NCBI GenBank assembly: GCA_024398785.1
Contig: JAKSIO010000015.1
Coordinates: forward strand, 1 to 46,619
Direction: 5' to 3'
From: Bacteroidaceae bacterium
GTDB taxonomy: Bacteria; Bacteroidota; Bacteroidia; Bacteroidales; Bacteroidaceae
Length of the DNA: 46,619 nt
Of the stretch, positions 18,160 through 27,710 are shown piece by piece. The notes below the pieces were generated by a model, which was given only the letters and a program-made list of their open reading frames with translations, had not been told where the DNA came from and made no database searches. Position 1 is the stretch's first letter, and every line of letters begins with the position of its first letter. Made by a program: the position numbers and the translations under genes.

Positions 18160-18444
18160 ATGAGTACATCGGACAAACTCACAATAAAACTGGTAATCGG
18201 AGAGAGTAACTACCCTCTTACTATTGAACGCCAAGATGAACCCCTATACCGTGAAGCGGCAAAAAGGGTGAACGATATTTTAGGACGATACAAACAGAAA
18301 TATCCAGGCCGTGAAGCTGTTGAATATTTTGCCATGACAGCTTTTCATGCTGAATTTCTGCAGATGTTGATGAAAGACAACAAGGACACTCAGCCGTATC
18401 AGGACATGATGGACCGGGTACAGTCCTTATTCGATGATTTATAA
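18160..18444 (+). CDS. zapA: Cell division protein ZapA
   Basis: ZapA binds FtsZ and cross-links its filaments at the Z-ring. The product (94 aa from MSTSDKL) has the ZapA N-terminal strand pair KLTIKLVIGESNYPLTIERQ, then the EPLYREAAKRVND helix and a C-terminal dimerisation helix. An upstream in-frame ATG at 18148 overlaps the previous gene. I prefer 18160, which matches the usual ZapA beginning. It is followed after 92 nt by rny. Confidence 0.88.
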   Translation: MSTSDKLTIKLVIGESNYPLTIERQDEPLYREAAKRVNDILGRYKQKYPGREAVEYFAMTAFHAEFLQMLMKDNKDTQPYQDMMDRVQSLFDDL

Positions 18445-18536
18445 TATCACAGTTCCGGTATCATTGTCCATCAGGCATCAACCAGTTTTGTTTATATATA
18501 GTTGATTGTTAAACTTAAACTAATATAAATAAACAT

Positions 18537-20081
18537 ATGGGACAAACAGCACTGACCATCATTATGCTACTCGTAGGAATAGTAGCGGGAGCCATTGCAT
18601 CGTATTTTATCATACAGGCAATCACAAAAAAGAATATCAAGCAAAGATTGGCTGAAGCTGAAATTGAAGCTGAAAACATAAAGCGCAACAAACTTCTTGA
18701 AGTTAAAGAGAAATTCATAAACAAGAAAGCGGAACTTGAGCAGGAAGTTGCAGCACGCAATCAGAAAATCCAGCAGAACGAGAACCGTTTGAAACAGCGC
18801 GAAATGCAGCTGAACCAGAAGCAGGAGGAGTTGCAGCGCAAAAACAATGATTTGGATTCAATCAGGACATCGCTTGAAGCACAACTCAATGTAATCGACA
18901 ACAAAAAGGCAGAACTGGAATCTCTTCACAAAGAAGAACAGCAACGTCTTGAAGCAATAAGCGGTCTTTCTGCAGAAGAGGCTAAAAACAACCTTATAGA
19001 GTCTCTCAAAGATGAGGCAAAGACCCAGGCACAGTCCTATATAAATGATATTATGGACGATGCCCGCATGACAGCGAACAAAGAGGCCAAAAAGATTATT
19101 ATCCAGACCATACAGCGCGTTGGCACAGAAACTGCAATTGAAAATTCAGTTACAATTTTCCACATTGAGAACGACGAAATGAAAGGCCGCATCATAGGTC
19201 GCGAAGGCCGTAATATCCGTGCCCTCGAAGCAGCCTGCGGTGTTGAAATTGTTGTTGACGATACTCCTGAAGCAATTGTAATTTCAGCCTTTGACCCTGT
19301 ACGCCGTGAAATTGCACGTCTGGCACTCCACCAGCTGGTTGCAGACGGACGTATCCACCCGGCACGCATTGAAGAGGTTGTTGCCAAGGTTGAGAAACAG
19401 GTTGAGGATGAAATCATTGAAACCGGTAAACGCACAACCATAGATCTTGGTGTTCATGGTCTGCATCCTGAACTGATACGTATGATAGGTAAAATGAAAT
19501 ACCGTTCATCATACGGCCAGAACCTGTTGCAGCACGCACGTGAAACAGCAAATCTTTGCGGTGTTATGGCTGCCGAACTTGGTCTGAACCCAAAGAAAGC
19601 AAAACGTGCCGGTCTGTTGCACGATATAGGTAAAGTGCCAAACGAAGAAACAGAAATGGCACACGCAGAATATGGTATGCATATTGCAGAGAAATTCAAG
19701 GAGAAACCTGATATCTGCAATGCTATCGGTGCCCACCACGACGAAATTGAAATGCAAAGCCTTATTGCACCTATTGTTCAGGTGTGCGATGCCATCTCAG
19801 GTGCCCGTCCCGGTGCCCGCCGTGAAATTGTTGAGGCCTACATCAAACGTCTCAACGATCTTGAAAAGATTGCACTCTCATACCCGGGTGTAACAAAGAC
19901 ATACGCTATTCAGGCCGGACGTGAACTTAGAGTGATTGTTGGCGCAGATAAGATAGACGATGCCCAGTCAGAGGCTTTGTCACAGGAGATAGCTCAGAAG
20001 ATTCAGAACGAAATGACCTATCCGGGACAAGTCAAGATTACTGTCATCAGAGAGACTCGCGCTATCAATTACGCCCGATAG
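18537..20081 (+). CDS. rny: Ribonuclease Y
   Basis: RNase Y is a membrane-tethered endoribonuclease that starts mRNA decay. The 514-aa product has one N-terminal membrane helix (about 5-28), a long charged coiled coil (about 30-165) and a KH RNA-binding domain with [15 protein letters not shown] near residue 216. An HD domain follows with LLHDIGK near 360, whose His-Asp pair binds the catalytic metal. Length and order are standard. tmRNA begins 8 nt after its stop, an unusually tight join. Confidence 0.96.
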   Translation: MGQTALTIIMLLVGIVAGAIASYFIIQAITKKNIKQRLAEAEIEAENIKRNKLLEVKEKFINKKAELEQEVAARNQKIQQNENRLKQREMQLNQKQEELQRKNNDLDSIRTSLEAQLNVIDNKKAELESLHKEEQQRLEAISGLSAEEAKNNLIESLKDEAKTQAQSYINDIMDDARMTANKEAKKIIIQTIQRVGTETAIENSVTIFHIENDEMKGRIIGREGRNIRALEAACGVEIVVDDTPEAIVISAFDPVRREIARLALHQLVADGRIHPARIEEVVAKVEKQVEDEIIETGKRTTIDLGVHGLHPELIRMIGKMKYRSSYGQNLLQHARETANLCGVMAAELGLNPKKAKRAGLLHDIGKVPNEETEMAHAEYGMHIAEKFKEKPDICNAIGAHHDEIEMQSLIAPIVQVCDAISGARPGARREIVEAYIKRLNDLEKIALSYPGVTKTYAIQAGRELRVIVGADKIDDAQSEALSQEIAQKIQNEMTYPGQVKITVIRETRAINYAR

Positions 20082-20086
20082 TTTTT
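20079..20086 (+). promoter_or_regulatory. Possible tmRNA -7 element inside the rny stop codon
   Basis: TAGTTTTT is close to TAnnTTTG and lies at about -11 to -4 relative to the tmRNA 5' end. No -33 match was found, so this is tentative. Confidence 0.25.
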
Positions 20087-20089
20087 ATA

Positions 20090-20488
20090 GGGGCTGTTTG
20101 GTTTTGACAGCAGGTAGAAATTTTATGTAAGCAGGCAGTGCCCGCAGGGTCGGCACTATAATCTTGGTTCTGCAAAAATTAACTGGCAATAACAATTTTG
20201 CTCTTGCTGCTTGATTGAAGTACAGTAGATCAGCTTAATCCTTGCACAAGGTGCTTGGACAAGACATCGCCCGGCGGCTCTGGCCCCGAAGCAAGCCCAA
20301 CATGGCGGTGCTAATAATATCGGGAATAGTCTGTAATCTGACTCGGATTATTGATGAAAATTTAGAGTCTAAGGGTTTGATCTGACAGTTCCGGGTTGCT
20401 TCACTCCCCTACAATTAAGCCGGGAATAAGCTTGTAGAAACCATATTGTTTCCTTGTTTGGACGAGGGTTCGACTCCCTCCAGCTCCA
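20090..20488 (+). ncRNA. ssrA: Transfer-messenger RNA (tmRNA)
   Basis: tmRNA rescues stalled ribosomes together with SmpB and adds a degradation tag. The 5' end GGGGCTGTTTGGTTTTGAC and the 3' end GGTTCGACTCCC...CAGCTCC-A form the tRNA-like acceptor and T arm (GGGGCTG pairs with CAGCTCC). The tag reading frame 20185-20214 encodes GNNNFALAA followed by TGA, of the Bacteroidota GxNNxALAA type. CCA is not encoded. The RNA is about 399 nt and sits 8 nt after rny and 4 nt before the miaA start. Confidence 0.95.
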
Positions 20489-20492
20489 CGTT

Positions 20493-21422
20493 ATGAAATC
20501 AGGTAATAATCTGATAACAATTCTTGGACCTACAGCATGTGGAAAGACAAAATTGGCTGTAGCTCTGGCCGATGTCATAGACGGAGAAATTCTTAGTGCA
20601 GATTCCCGGCAAGTCTATCGCGGCATGGATATTGGCACCGGCAAAGACCTTGAAGATTACACAGTCAACGGCCGCACAATACCCTATCACCTTATTGATA
20701 TTGTTCCAGCAGGTTATAAATACAATCTGTTTGAATTCCAGACAGATTTCATAAATGCATACAACAATATAGTCCAACGTGGCAAAAGTCCTATTATGTG
20801 CGGCGGTACAGGACTCTATCTGGAATCCGTTCTGAAAGGTTACAGAATGCTGGCCGTTCCGGAAAATCCTGAATTAAGGAACAAATTGGAAAACAAGAGT
20901 CTTTCAGAGCTCACAGATATTCTAAAGCAGTATAAGGAATTGCACAATACAACCGATGTTGACACAAGCAAACGTGCAATACGTGCAATTGAAATTGAAG
21001 AATATTACAAAGAGCATACTGTCGAAGCCAACAGTTTTCCACGACTCAACAACATCATTGTCGGCATCGACATAGACCGTGAGTTGAGAAGGGAATCCAT
21101 CACAAAAAGACTGCAGCAACGCATTGACAATGGCCTTATTGAAGAGGTTAAAAAACTTCTTGACAGTGGCATTGAAGCTCAGGATCTTATATATTACGGA
21201 CTGGAATACAAATATGTCACACTTTACCTGACAGGACAACTGGAATACAAATATTTCTTCCAGGAACTTAATGTTGCCATACACCAGTTTGCAAAGAGAC
21301 AGATGACATGGTTCCGTGGAATGGAAAAACGCGGTTTGAAAATAAATTGGATCAACTATTCCATGTCTTTAGAGAATAAATTATCAACCATCCAAAAACT
21401 GATTGAGAATGACGCAAATTGA
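20493..21422 (+). CDS. miaA: tRNA dimethylallyltransferase
   Basis: MiaA adds the dimethylallyl group to A37 of tRNAs that read U-starting codons. The 309-aa product begins MKSGNNLITILGPTACGKTK with the P-loop at 12-19, followed by LSADSRQVYRGMDIGTGKD, the DSRQVY signature. The frame opens upstream inside tmRNA (20454), but the ATG at 20493 gives the normal N-terminus. The middle insert domain (about 130-170) is rather short. The last 14 nt overlap the next gene. Confidence 0.95.
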   Translation: MKSGNNLITILGPTACGKTKLAVALADVIDGEILSADSRQVYRGMDIGTGKDLEDYTVNGRTIPYHLIDIVPAGYKYNLFEFQTDFINAYNNIVQRGKSPIMCGGTGLYLESVLKGYRMLAVPENPELRNKLENKSLSELTDILKQYKELHNTTDVDTSKRAIRAIEIEEYYKEHTVEANSFPRLNNIIVGIDIDRELRRESITKRLQQRIDNGLIEEVKKLLDSGIEAQDLIYYGLEYKYVTLYLTGQLEYKYFFQELNVAIHQFAKRQMTWFRGMEKRGLKINWINYSMSLENKLSTIQKLIENDAN

Positions 21423-22341
21423 TCCGAACAGATGGGGAATAATATATGTGCCCAAAGTTGGTGCACAGAACAGCCAGAAACGCTGGTTACAGATAAGAGA
21501 GTACCTTGATTTCCGTGGAGTAAAATATGACCACGTTCAGTCCGACAAAGTTGAATCGGTTGAGAGACTGACCAGAATGCTGATTGACTACGGATATAGA
21601 ACAATTGTAATAGCGGGAGGAGACGAATCTCTTAACTATGCAATAAACGGAATCATGAATACTCCTCAGGAGCAGAGAGAACAATTGAGATTAGGAATCA
21701 TTCCGAATGGTATAGGAAATGACTTTGCACGTTATTTCGGGTTATCATACGACAAATACAAACAGGCTATTCAAACCATCATTGAAGGAAATGTCCGCAA
21801 AATAGACATTGGTATTTGCAAATACAAAGAACAGCAGAATGACCGTCTTATGTACTTTTTAATGGCAGTCAACATAGGTTTAAGCGCCAAAATAATTCAA
21901 TTGTCAGATATGTGCAGAAAATTTGGCGGCGTTAAAAACCCGGCATACGCCTTGTCACTGCTGTCCCTGTTGAAAGAACGTACTCTATATAAAATGCGTT
22001 TTACACTCAACAGTGAAGAAATCAACAGCAAAGTCATGACAGTCTGCATAGGTAACTCACGCGGATACGGTCTTACTCCAAGCGCCGTTCCATACAATGG
22101 ATACCTTGATGTAACAGTAGTCAATCAGACAAAAGTATTACAGACAATACAAGGTCTTCACATGTTGTTGCGCGGACAATTCATGAACTTTGAAAACATG
22201 TCAACATATCGTACAAGACAGGTAGAATTGACACAAGCCGAATTTGCCACCATCTGCATTGACGGACGTAAGATTACCCCCACTCTTCCAATGGAGATAT
22301 CATTGGAGCCCAATATACTGAACGTAATAATTCCATCTTGA
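21409..22341 (+). CDS. Diacylglycerol-kinase-family lipid kinase
   Basis: The 310-aa product has the DagK catalytic-domain fold: VIAGGDESLNYAINGIM matches the GGDGTxNE nucleotide-binding motif, and LGIIPNGIGNDFARYFGL is the second signature (usually P-x-GTxND). The third Gly-Thr of GGDGT is replaced by Glu-Ser, and GTxND reads GIGND, so the phosphate-binding loop is altered. Members phosphorylate diacylglycerol or long-chain bases; the substrate here is unknown. An in-frame TTG lies at 21403, but ATG 21409 is preferred. It overlaps miaA and is followed by kdsA after 1 nt. Confidence 0.8.
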   Translation: MTQIDPNRWGIIYVPKVGAQNSQKRWLQIREYLDFRGVKYDHVQSDKVESVERLTRMLIDYGYRTIVIAGGDESLNYAINGIMNTPQEQREQLRLGIIPNGIGNDFARYFGLSYDKYKQAIQTIIEGNVRKIDIGICKYKEQQNDRLMYFLMAVNIGLSAKIIQLSDMCRKFGGVKNPAYALSLLSLLKERTLYKMRFTLNSEEINSKVMTVCIGNSRGYGLTPSAVPYNGYLDVTVVNQTKVLQTIQGLHMLLRGQFMNFENMSTYRTRQVELTQAEFATICIDGRKITPTLPMEISLEPNILNVIIPS

Positions 22342-22342
22342 T

Positions 22343-23146
22343 ATGAAATACGGTATAGATTATTTTGCAAACAAAAAGAACTTTTTCCTTCTTGCAGGTC
22401 CATGTGTAATTGAAGGAGAAGATATGGCTTTGAATATTGCAGAAAAACTTGTGGAAATCACTTCCAGGTTGGATATTCCTTTTGCATTCAAAGGATCTTT
22501 CAAAAAAGCCAACCGTTCACGAGTAGATTCTTTTACCGGGATAGGCGATGAAAAAGCATTGCGCATTCTTGGAAAGGTCTCCAAAGAATTTTCCATACCG
22601 GCAGTTACAGACATTCACGAATGTTACCAGGCCGAATTGGCTGCAGGATACGTTGACATTCTGCAGATTCCTGCCTTTTTGTGCCGACAGACCGACCTTC
22701 TTGTAGCTGCAGCAAAAACAGGCAAGATTGTCAATATAAAAAAGGGGCAGTTCCTTGCACCTGAAGCCATGCAGTTTGCCGCAAACAAAGTAACCGATGC
22801 CGGCAACAGCCAGGTAATGCTCACTGAACGCGGTACCACATTCGGTTATCAGGATCTTGTTGTTGATTTCCGCGGTATTCCGCAGATGCAGAAATTCGGT
22901 TTTCCCGTTGTGATGGACTGCACACATTCCCTGCAGCAGCCCAACCAGACAAGCGGTGTTACTGGCGGTCAGCCACAACTTATAGAAACAATCTGCAAAG
23001 CAGCTGTTGCTGTAGGAGCCGACGGTCTCTTTATGGAGACCCATCCAACACCGCAAACCGCAATGAGCGACGGTAAGAACATGCTTCCACTCTCTCTTAT
23101 GGAAGATTTGCTTACCAAACTTGTACGTCTCCGCTCAGCCCTCTGA
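22343..23146 (+). CDS. kdsA: 3-deoxy-8-phosphooctulonate synthase
   Basis: KdsA condenses arabinose-5-phosphate and phosphoenolpyruvate to Kdo-8-phosphate, the precursor of the inner-core sugar of lipopolysaccharide. The 267-aa product shows FFLLAGPCVIEGEDMALN at the start, FKGSFKKANRSR (PEP-binding), and the GVTGGQPQ...MFMETHP-type C-terminal region (here GLFMETHPTPQ). Its presence implies a Kdo-containing outer membrane. It ends the rny-ssrA-miaA-kinase run. Confidence 0.96.
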   Translation: MKYGIDYFANKKNFFLLAGPCVIEGEDMALNIAEKLVEITSRLDIPFAFKGSFKKANRSRVDSFTGIGDEKALRILGKVSKEFSIPAVTDIHECYQAELAAGYVDILQIPAFLCRQTDLLVAAAKTGKIVNIKKGQFLAPEAMQFAANKVTDAGNSQVMLTERGTTFGYQDLVVDFRGIPQMQKFGFPVVMDCTHSLQQPNQTSGVTGGQPQLIETICKAAVAVGADGLFMETHPTPQTAMSDGKNMLPLSLMEDLLTKLVRLRSAL

Positions 23147-23205
23147 TTCCATAAAGTCAAAAAGCAAATCTGTCAGCATCTTTTTTCAGCGACAGGTAAA
23201 AGAAA

Positions 23206-23235
23206 TACGGGCCACGTTTCTCAACGCGGCCCGTA
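23206..23235 (-). terminator. Terminator of the Met-rich secreted protein gene
   Basis: TACGGGCC...GGCCCGTA stem with AACG/CGTT extension, then T-rich sequence on minus. It lies between the convergent kdsA and the 23257 gene. Confidence 0.7.
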
Positions 23236-23256
23236 CACAATTATAAAACACGTCTT

Positions 23257-23892
23257 TTAAAAGCCTCCTCCAAACATGTTCATATCCATATCCTGGATTT
23301 CAATACCCTCAGGTATTTCAAACATGCTTGCAGGAATAGCTGCATTCTCTTCAAATTTTGAGCAAACCTGCTCCATTGTACCAAAGTCAGATTCAGTAGA
23401 ACTCTTGAGAGTTACACCTTTGTAAATCCATACTTTAGTCTTCTGAGCACCACCCATCATACTTTCAACTTCCATCTCATAGATTGTGCACTCTTTGTCT
23501 GCAATTGTTTCCTTGCCAATCTCTTTGATTTTGTTCTGGGCCTTAACTTCGTCTGTAAGGTTTGAGAAGTTAACGCTGCTACCGCCCATCATTCCACCGC
23601 CCATCATTCCTGGGAGACGGGTTGCAGTCTTCTGCTCGTCATTTACCATAATGGTTTCACCCTTAACATTGATAGTACGGCTTTTCATACCACCAAAATC
23701 ATTTTCAGTTGCAGTTTTGCGACCGAAATCATCAAAATAAGTCTTGGTAACAATGGCATTACCCATCATTTCCATTTCCATTGTAACGATACCTGATTTG
23801 CAACCATAGATTGCCGGCTTCTCAGCTTCCTGAGCGACTGCAAAAGCTGAAACTGCAGCAAAAGCCATCAAAAATAAACCTTTAAGTCTCAT
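23257..23892 (-). CDS. Methionine-rich exported protein, unknown function
   Basis: The 211-aa product has a clear signal peptide (MRLKGLFLMAFAAVSAFAVA, cut before QEAEKP). The mature part is predicted all-beta and unusually rich in Met and Gly, with MEMEMMG, LPGMMGGGMMGG, VESMMGG and a MDMNMFGGG tail. It shows weak resemblance to DUF4412-type periplasmic proteins. Met clusters occur in metal-handling proteins (Cu, Ag), but nothing else nearby points to metals. It is monocistronic, in a 181-nt divergent spacing from hpt. Confidence 0.7.
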   Translation of the reverse strand: MRLKGLFLMAFAAVSAFAVAQEAEKPAIYGCKSGIVTMEMEMMGNAIVTKTYFDDFGRKTATENDFGGMKSRTINVKGETIMVNDEQKTATRLPGMMGGGMMGGSSVNFSNLTDEVKAQNKIKEIGKETIADKECTIYEMEVESMMGGAQKTKVWIYKGVTLKSSTESDFGTMEQVCSKFEENAAIPASMFEIPEGIEIQDMDMNMFGGGF

Positions 23893-24014
23893 AATTTTGT
23901 TGTAAAATTAGTGAATAAATATGTTTTAAAAAAATGTAAATACACTATTTAGGTTTAATTCATAATTAACACAAATATTTATAGAGTTTTAACTCCAAAA
24001 AGTTAAAAGCAATA

Positions 24015-24045
24015 TTTGAAAAAATTCAAAAATAATGTAACTTTG
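24015..24045 (+). promoter_or_regulatory. Promoter of the hpt-adk-obgE-ffh-folD unit
   Basis: TTTG (24015-24018), 19 nt, TAACTTTG (24038-24045). The ATG is 28 nt further on. Confidence 0.78.
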
Positions 24046-24073
24046 TGCGATTTTTTTCGGATTCATCTGGCCA

Positions 24074-24610
24074 ATGGGGATAATAACAGTATGCGACAAG
24101 CGTTTTGAAACATACATTCAAAGCGAAACAATTGATTCATCAATAGATCAATTGGCAGAGCGCATTTCTCAAGATCTGAAAGATCTTTCTCCCATATTCA
24201 TTTTTCTGCTGAACGGATCGTTCATGTTTGCAGCCGACCTGGCTGCAAGATTGGATTTTCCAATGCAGTTTTCTTTTGCCAAGCTGGCATCGTACAGCGG
24301 GACATGTACAACAAATAAAATCTCAGAACTGATAGGTGTTACGGAGAATCTTGAGGGACGCCATGTTGTTATTGTTGATGATATAATTGAGACAGGCTTC
24401 ACAATGAAACATGTATGCGATTGGGTAAAAGAACAGAAACCCGCCAGCATACGCACTTGTGCAATGTTCTTCAAACCGGAAGCCTTAAAGGCTGATTTGA
24501 AAGTTGACTATTGGGCTATGGAACTCAAGAGCGACTTTATTGTAGGACACGGCCTTGATTATAACGGTTTTGGACGGAATTCAAAAGACATATACAAGAT
24601 AACAGATTAA
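24074..24610 (+). CDS. hpt: Hypoxanthine phosphoribosyltransferase
   Basis: Hpt salvages hypoxanthine (and usually guanine) to IMP or GMP using PRPP. The 178-aa product carries the PRPP-binding motif HVVIVDDIIETGFTM (about 97-111) and the LLNGSFMFAADL loop near 45. The usual DTG of the motif reads ETG here. The C-terminal VGHGLDYNGFGRN is the typical purine-site segment. It heads a five-gene run with adk 25 nt downstream; both deal with purine nucleotides. Confidence 0.93.
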   Translation: MGIITVCDKRFETYIQSETIDSSIDQLAERISQDLKDLSPIFIFLLNGSFMFAADLAARLDFPMQFSFAKLASYSGTCTTNKISELIGVTENLEGRHVVIVDDIIETGFTMKHVCDWVKEQKPASIRTCAMFFKPEALKADLKVDYWAMELKSDFIVGHGLDYNGFGRNSKDIYKITD

Positions 24611-24635
24611 AATACATAATTATAAAATACAACAA

Positions 24636-25223
24636 ATGGTTAACGTAGTAATTTTTGGCGCACCGGGATCAGGAAAAGGAACATACAGTGCTGCCATTGT
24701 TGAAAAATTCGGATTTGAACACATCTCTACAGGTTCTGTATTGCGTGCAGAAATTGCTGCAGGCAGTGAACTTGGTAAAATTGCACAGGGTTACATGAAT
24801 CAGGGACAGCTTATTCCTGATGAACTCATGATAGATATCCTGGCAAAAACTTATGATGCAAAAAAAGGTAGCAAGGGTGTAATTTTTGACGGTTTTCCAC
24901 GTACAATCGCCCAGGCTGAAGCATTGCAGTCAATGTTCAAGGAGCGTGGTGAAAAAATCACAGCCACTCTTAATTTGAATGTAGAAGAAGCTGAACTTTT
25001 GCGTCGTTTGCTCAACCGCGCCACAATTGAAGGCCGTGCTGACGATAATGAAGAAACAATAAAGAAACGTTTTGACGTATACAACAAACAGACCTCACCA
25101 CTCATCAAGTGGTTCAAGGATCTTGGTGTATTATACGACTTTTACTATAAAGGTTCAAAAGATGTCATGATTGGCGAAATTATAGCCAAACTTGATGAAT
25201 TATGCCAGAATCAAACTTTGTAG
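24636..25223 (+). CDS. adk: Adenylate kinase
   Basis: Adk interconverts ATP + AMP with 2 ADP. The 195-aa product has the P-loop GAPGSGKGT at 8-16, the AMP-binding [10 protein letters not shown] and [12 protein letters not shown] segments, and the short LID form without zinc cysteines ([20 protein letters not shown]). The length fits the short-type enzyme. Its last 22 nt overlap obgE in another frame, so the two are probably translationally coupled. Confidence 0.96.
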   Translation: MVNVVIFGAPGSGKGTYSAAIVEKFGFEHISTGSVLRAEIAAGSELGKIAQGYMNQGQLIPDELMIDILAKTYDAKKGSKGVIFDGFPRTIAQAEALQSMFKERGEKITATLNLNVEEAELLRRLLNRATIEGRADDNEETIKKRFDVYNKQTSPLIKWFKDLGVLYDFYYKGSKDVMIGEIIAKLDELCQNQTL

Positions 25224-26371
25224 ACTACGTAAAGATATTCTGCAGATCGGGAAAAGGCGGACGCGGAAGCGTTCACATGAGACGCACAAAGTACATTCCT
25301 AACGGAGGCCCCGATGGCGGAGATGGAGGCAAAGGCGGAAGTGTCATTTTGAAGGGAAACCGCAACTATTGGACACTTTTGCATTTGCGTTACCAGCGCC
25401 ATGCTATGGCCCAGAATGGAGGAAACGGAGGCAGCAACAAGTGTTACGGAAAAGACGGCAAGGACATCATTATTGAAGTTCCGTGCGGTACCGTTGCATA
25501 TAATGCTGAAACAGGAGAATATCTGTGCGATGTCACCGAACACGAACAGGAAGTTATTTTGCTGAAAGGCGGACGTGGCGGTCTTGGAAACTGGAATTTC
25601 AGAACGTCAACGCGACAGGCTCCACGTTTTGCACAGCCCGGAGAACCTGCACAGGAAATGATGGTTGTGCTGGAACTCAAACTTCTTGCCGATGTGGGAC
25701 TTGTTGGTTTTCCGAATGCAGGCAAATCAACGCTGTTGGCTTCAGTCTCAGCCGCAAAACCTAAAATAGCAAATTACCCGTTCACAACATTAGAGCCCAA
25801 CCTTGGAATAGTATCATACCACGAAGGCAAATCTTTCGTAATGGCAGATATTCCTGGTATTATAGAAGGTGCCAGTGAGGGCAAAGGACTTGGATTGAGG
25901 TTTCTTAGACACATAGAAAGAAATTCGTTACTGCTGTTCATGATTCCGGCCGACTCCGAGAACATAGCTGCGGAATACGATATTTTATTGGGAGAACTCA
26001 CAAAGTTCAACCCTCAGATGCTTGACAAGCAACGCGTTCTTGCCATAACAAAATGCGACCTTATAGATTCCGAACTGCAGGAAATGCTGGAACAGACTCT
26101 TCCACAGGACATCCCGCATGTTTTTATATCATCAGTTGCACAAATGGGACTTGACACACTCAAGAATGTACTTTGGGCTGAGTTGTCAAAAGAGAGCAAT
26201 CTGATTGGTAGAAACAATTCAAGCGACACACTTGTACACCAATCCAAAGACCCGGCATCACTTAGACAAGAGATGATTGATGCGGGTGCTGAAGATTTCG
26301 ACTACGAGTATATTGAAGACCAGGAAGATATTGAAGAAGAACAGGACATAGAAATTGATTTTGAAGATTAA
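25202..26371 (+). CDS. obgE: GTPase ObgE/CgtA
   Basis: Obg is an essential ribosome-associated GTPase linked to 50S assembly and stress control. In the 389-aa product the glycine-rich Obg fold fills about 1-160 ([34 protein letters not shown]). The G domain follows with G1 GFPNAGKST, switch [19 protein letters not shown]4 as TKCD in place of the common NKxD, and an ISSVAQ G5-like motif. The tail is extremely acidic ([20 protein letters not shown]), a variable region in this family. It is followed by ffh after 9 nt. Confidence 0.96.
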   Translation: MPESNFVDYVKIFCRSGKGGRGSVHMRRTKYIPNGGPDGGDGGKGGSVILKGNRNYWTLLHLRYQRHAMAQNGGNGGSNKCYGKDGKDIIIEVPCGTVAYNAETGEYLCDVTEHEQEVILLKGGRGGLGNWNFRTSTRQAPRFAQPGEPAQEMMVVLELKLLADVGLVGFPNAGKSTLLASVSAAKPKIANYPFTTLEPNLGIVSYHEGKSFVMADIPGIIEGASEGKGLGLRFLRHIERNSLLLFMIPADSENIAAEYDILLGELTKFNPQMLDKQRVLAITKCDLIDSELQEMLEQTLPQDIPHVFISSVAQMGLDTLKNVLWAELSKESNLIGRNNSSDTLVHQSKDPASLRQEMIDAGAEDFDYEYIEDQEDIEEEQDIEIDFED

Positions 26372-26380
26372 ACCGACAAT

Positions 26381-27709
26381 ATGTTTGAAAATTTATCTGA
26401 AAGACTAGAGCGTTCGCTTAAAATATTAAAAGGTGAAGGTAAAATTACCGAGGTCAACGTTGCTGAAACTCTGAAAGATGTCCGCAAAGCTCTTTTGGAT
26501 GCCGATGTCAACTACAAGGTTGCAAAAACTTTCACTGATACTGTCAAAGAAAAGGCTTTGGGACAGAATGTCCTTACCGCAGTACGTCCGGGACAACTCA
26601 TGGTAAAGATTGTTCATGACGAACTGGCCTTGCTTATGGGCGGTCAAACCGTTGACATCAACATTCAGGGTGCCCCGGCAATAATACTTATGGCAGGTCT
26701 CCAGGGTTCCGGAAAAACAACATTCTCTGCAAAACTTGCTAATCTTCTCAAAACAAAACGCGGTAAAAAGCCATTGCTCGCCGCTTGTGACGTTTATCGT
26801 CCGGCCGCAATCGACCAGTTGAAAGTATTGGGAGATCAGATTTCTGTTCCGGTATATACAGAAGACGGGAATAAAAATCCTGTTGTTATTGCTCAGAATG
26901 CAATAAAAGAAGCCAGAATAAAAGGATGTGACGTAGTCATAATCGATACAGCCGGTCGTCTTGCCGTAGATGAGATGATGATGGCCGAAATTGAAGCAAT
27001 CAAAAAGGCAGTAAATCCGGGCGAAATCCTGTTTGTTGTCGATGCCATGACCGGTCAGGACGCAGTGAACACTGCACGTGAGTTCAATGAACGTCTTGAT
27101 TTCACAGGTGTAATTCTCACCAAACTTGATGGCGATACCCGCGGTGGTGCGGCCCTCAGTATCCGTTCTGTTGTAAACAAGCCAATCAAGTTTGTCGGCA
27201 CAGGAGAAAAGATGGATGCGTTTGACCAGTTCCATCCGGAACGAATGGCAGACCGTATCCTTGGCATGGGTGACATTGTTTCATTTGTTGAACGTGCCCA
27301 GGAACAGTTTGATGAAGAAGAAGCCAAACGTCTTCAGAAGAAAATGGCCAAAAACAAGTTTGACTTCAACGATTTTCTTGGCCAGATAGCACAGATTAAA
27401 AAGATGGGTAACCTGAAAGATCTTGTAGGTATGATTCCAGGATTAGGAAAAATGACCAAAGATCTTGATATAGATAACAATGCGTTCAAGGGCTTTGAAT
27501 CAATGATTTATTCAATGACTCCGCAGGAGCGCGCAAATCCCGATTTGCTCAACAAGAGCCAAAGCAGAAAAGACAGAATTGCACGTGGTAGCGGAAATAC
27601 CACTGCCGAAGTCAACCGTATGCTCAAACAGTTTGACAGCGCTCGCAAAATGATGCATAGCGTAGCAAACAACAAAATACCGGGAATGATGAATATGTTA
27701 AGAAAATAA
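26381..27709 (+). CDS. ffh: Signal recognition particle protein
   Basis: Ffh with 4.5S RNA delivers nascent membrane proteins to FtsY. The 442-aa product has the four-helix N domain (about 1-85), a GTPase domain with [15 protein letters not shown] (P-loop), [18 protein letters not shown] and [14 protein letters not shown], and a Met-rich M domain with IPGLGKM and RIARGSG. The C-terminal tail ends soon after the M domain. Length is normal. Only 1 nt separates it from folD. Confidence 0.97.
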   Translation: MFENLSERLERSLKILKGEGKITEVNVAETLKDVRKALLDADVNYKVAKTFTDTVKEKALGQNVLTAVRPGQLMVKIVHDELALLMGGQTVDINIQGAPAIILMAGLQGSGKTTFSAKLANLLKTKRGKKPLLAACDVYRPAAIDQLKVLGDQISVPVYTEDGNKNPVVIAQNAIKEARIKGCDVVIIDTAGRLAVDEMMMAEIEAIKKAVNPGEILFVVDAMTGQDAVNTAREFNERLDFTGVILTKLDGDTRGGAALSIRSVVNKPIKFVGTGEKMDAFDQFHPERMADRILGMGDIVSFVERAQEQFDEEEAKRLQKKMAKNKFDFNDFLGQIAQIKKMGNLKDLVGMIPGLGKMTKDLDIDNNAFKGFESMIYSMTPQERANPDLLNKSQSRKDRIARGSGNTTAEVNRMLKQFDSARKMMHSVANNKIPGMMNMLRK

Positions 27710-27710
27710 T

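Noticed and set aside
18445..18536. Possible 6S RNA between zapA and rny, by analogy with the E. coli zapA-ssrS order
   Set aside because: The gap is only 92 nt, too short for 6S RNA, and shows only a 6-bp ATCAAC/GTTGAT stem.
22517..23056. 179-aa minus-strand open frame
   Set aside because: Antisense to kdsA.
26426..27235. 269-aa minus-strand open frame
   Set aside because: Antisense shadow of ffh, whose frame is certain; composition is Cys/Tyr/Phe-rich as expected for a complement frame.
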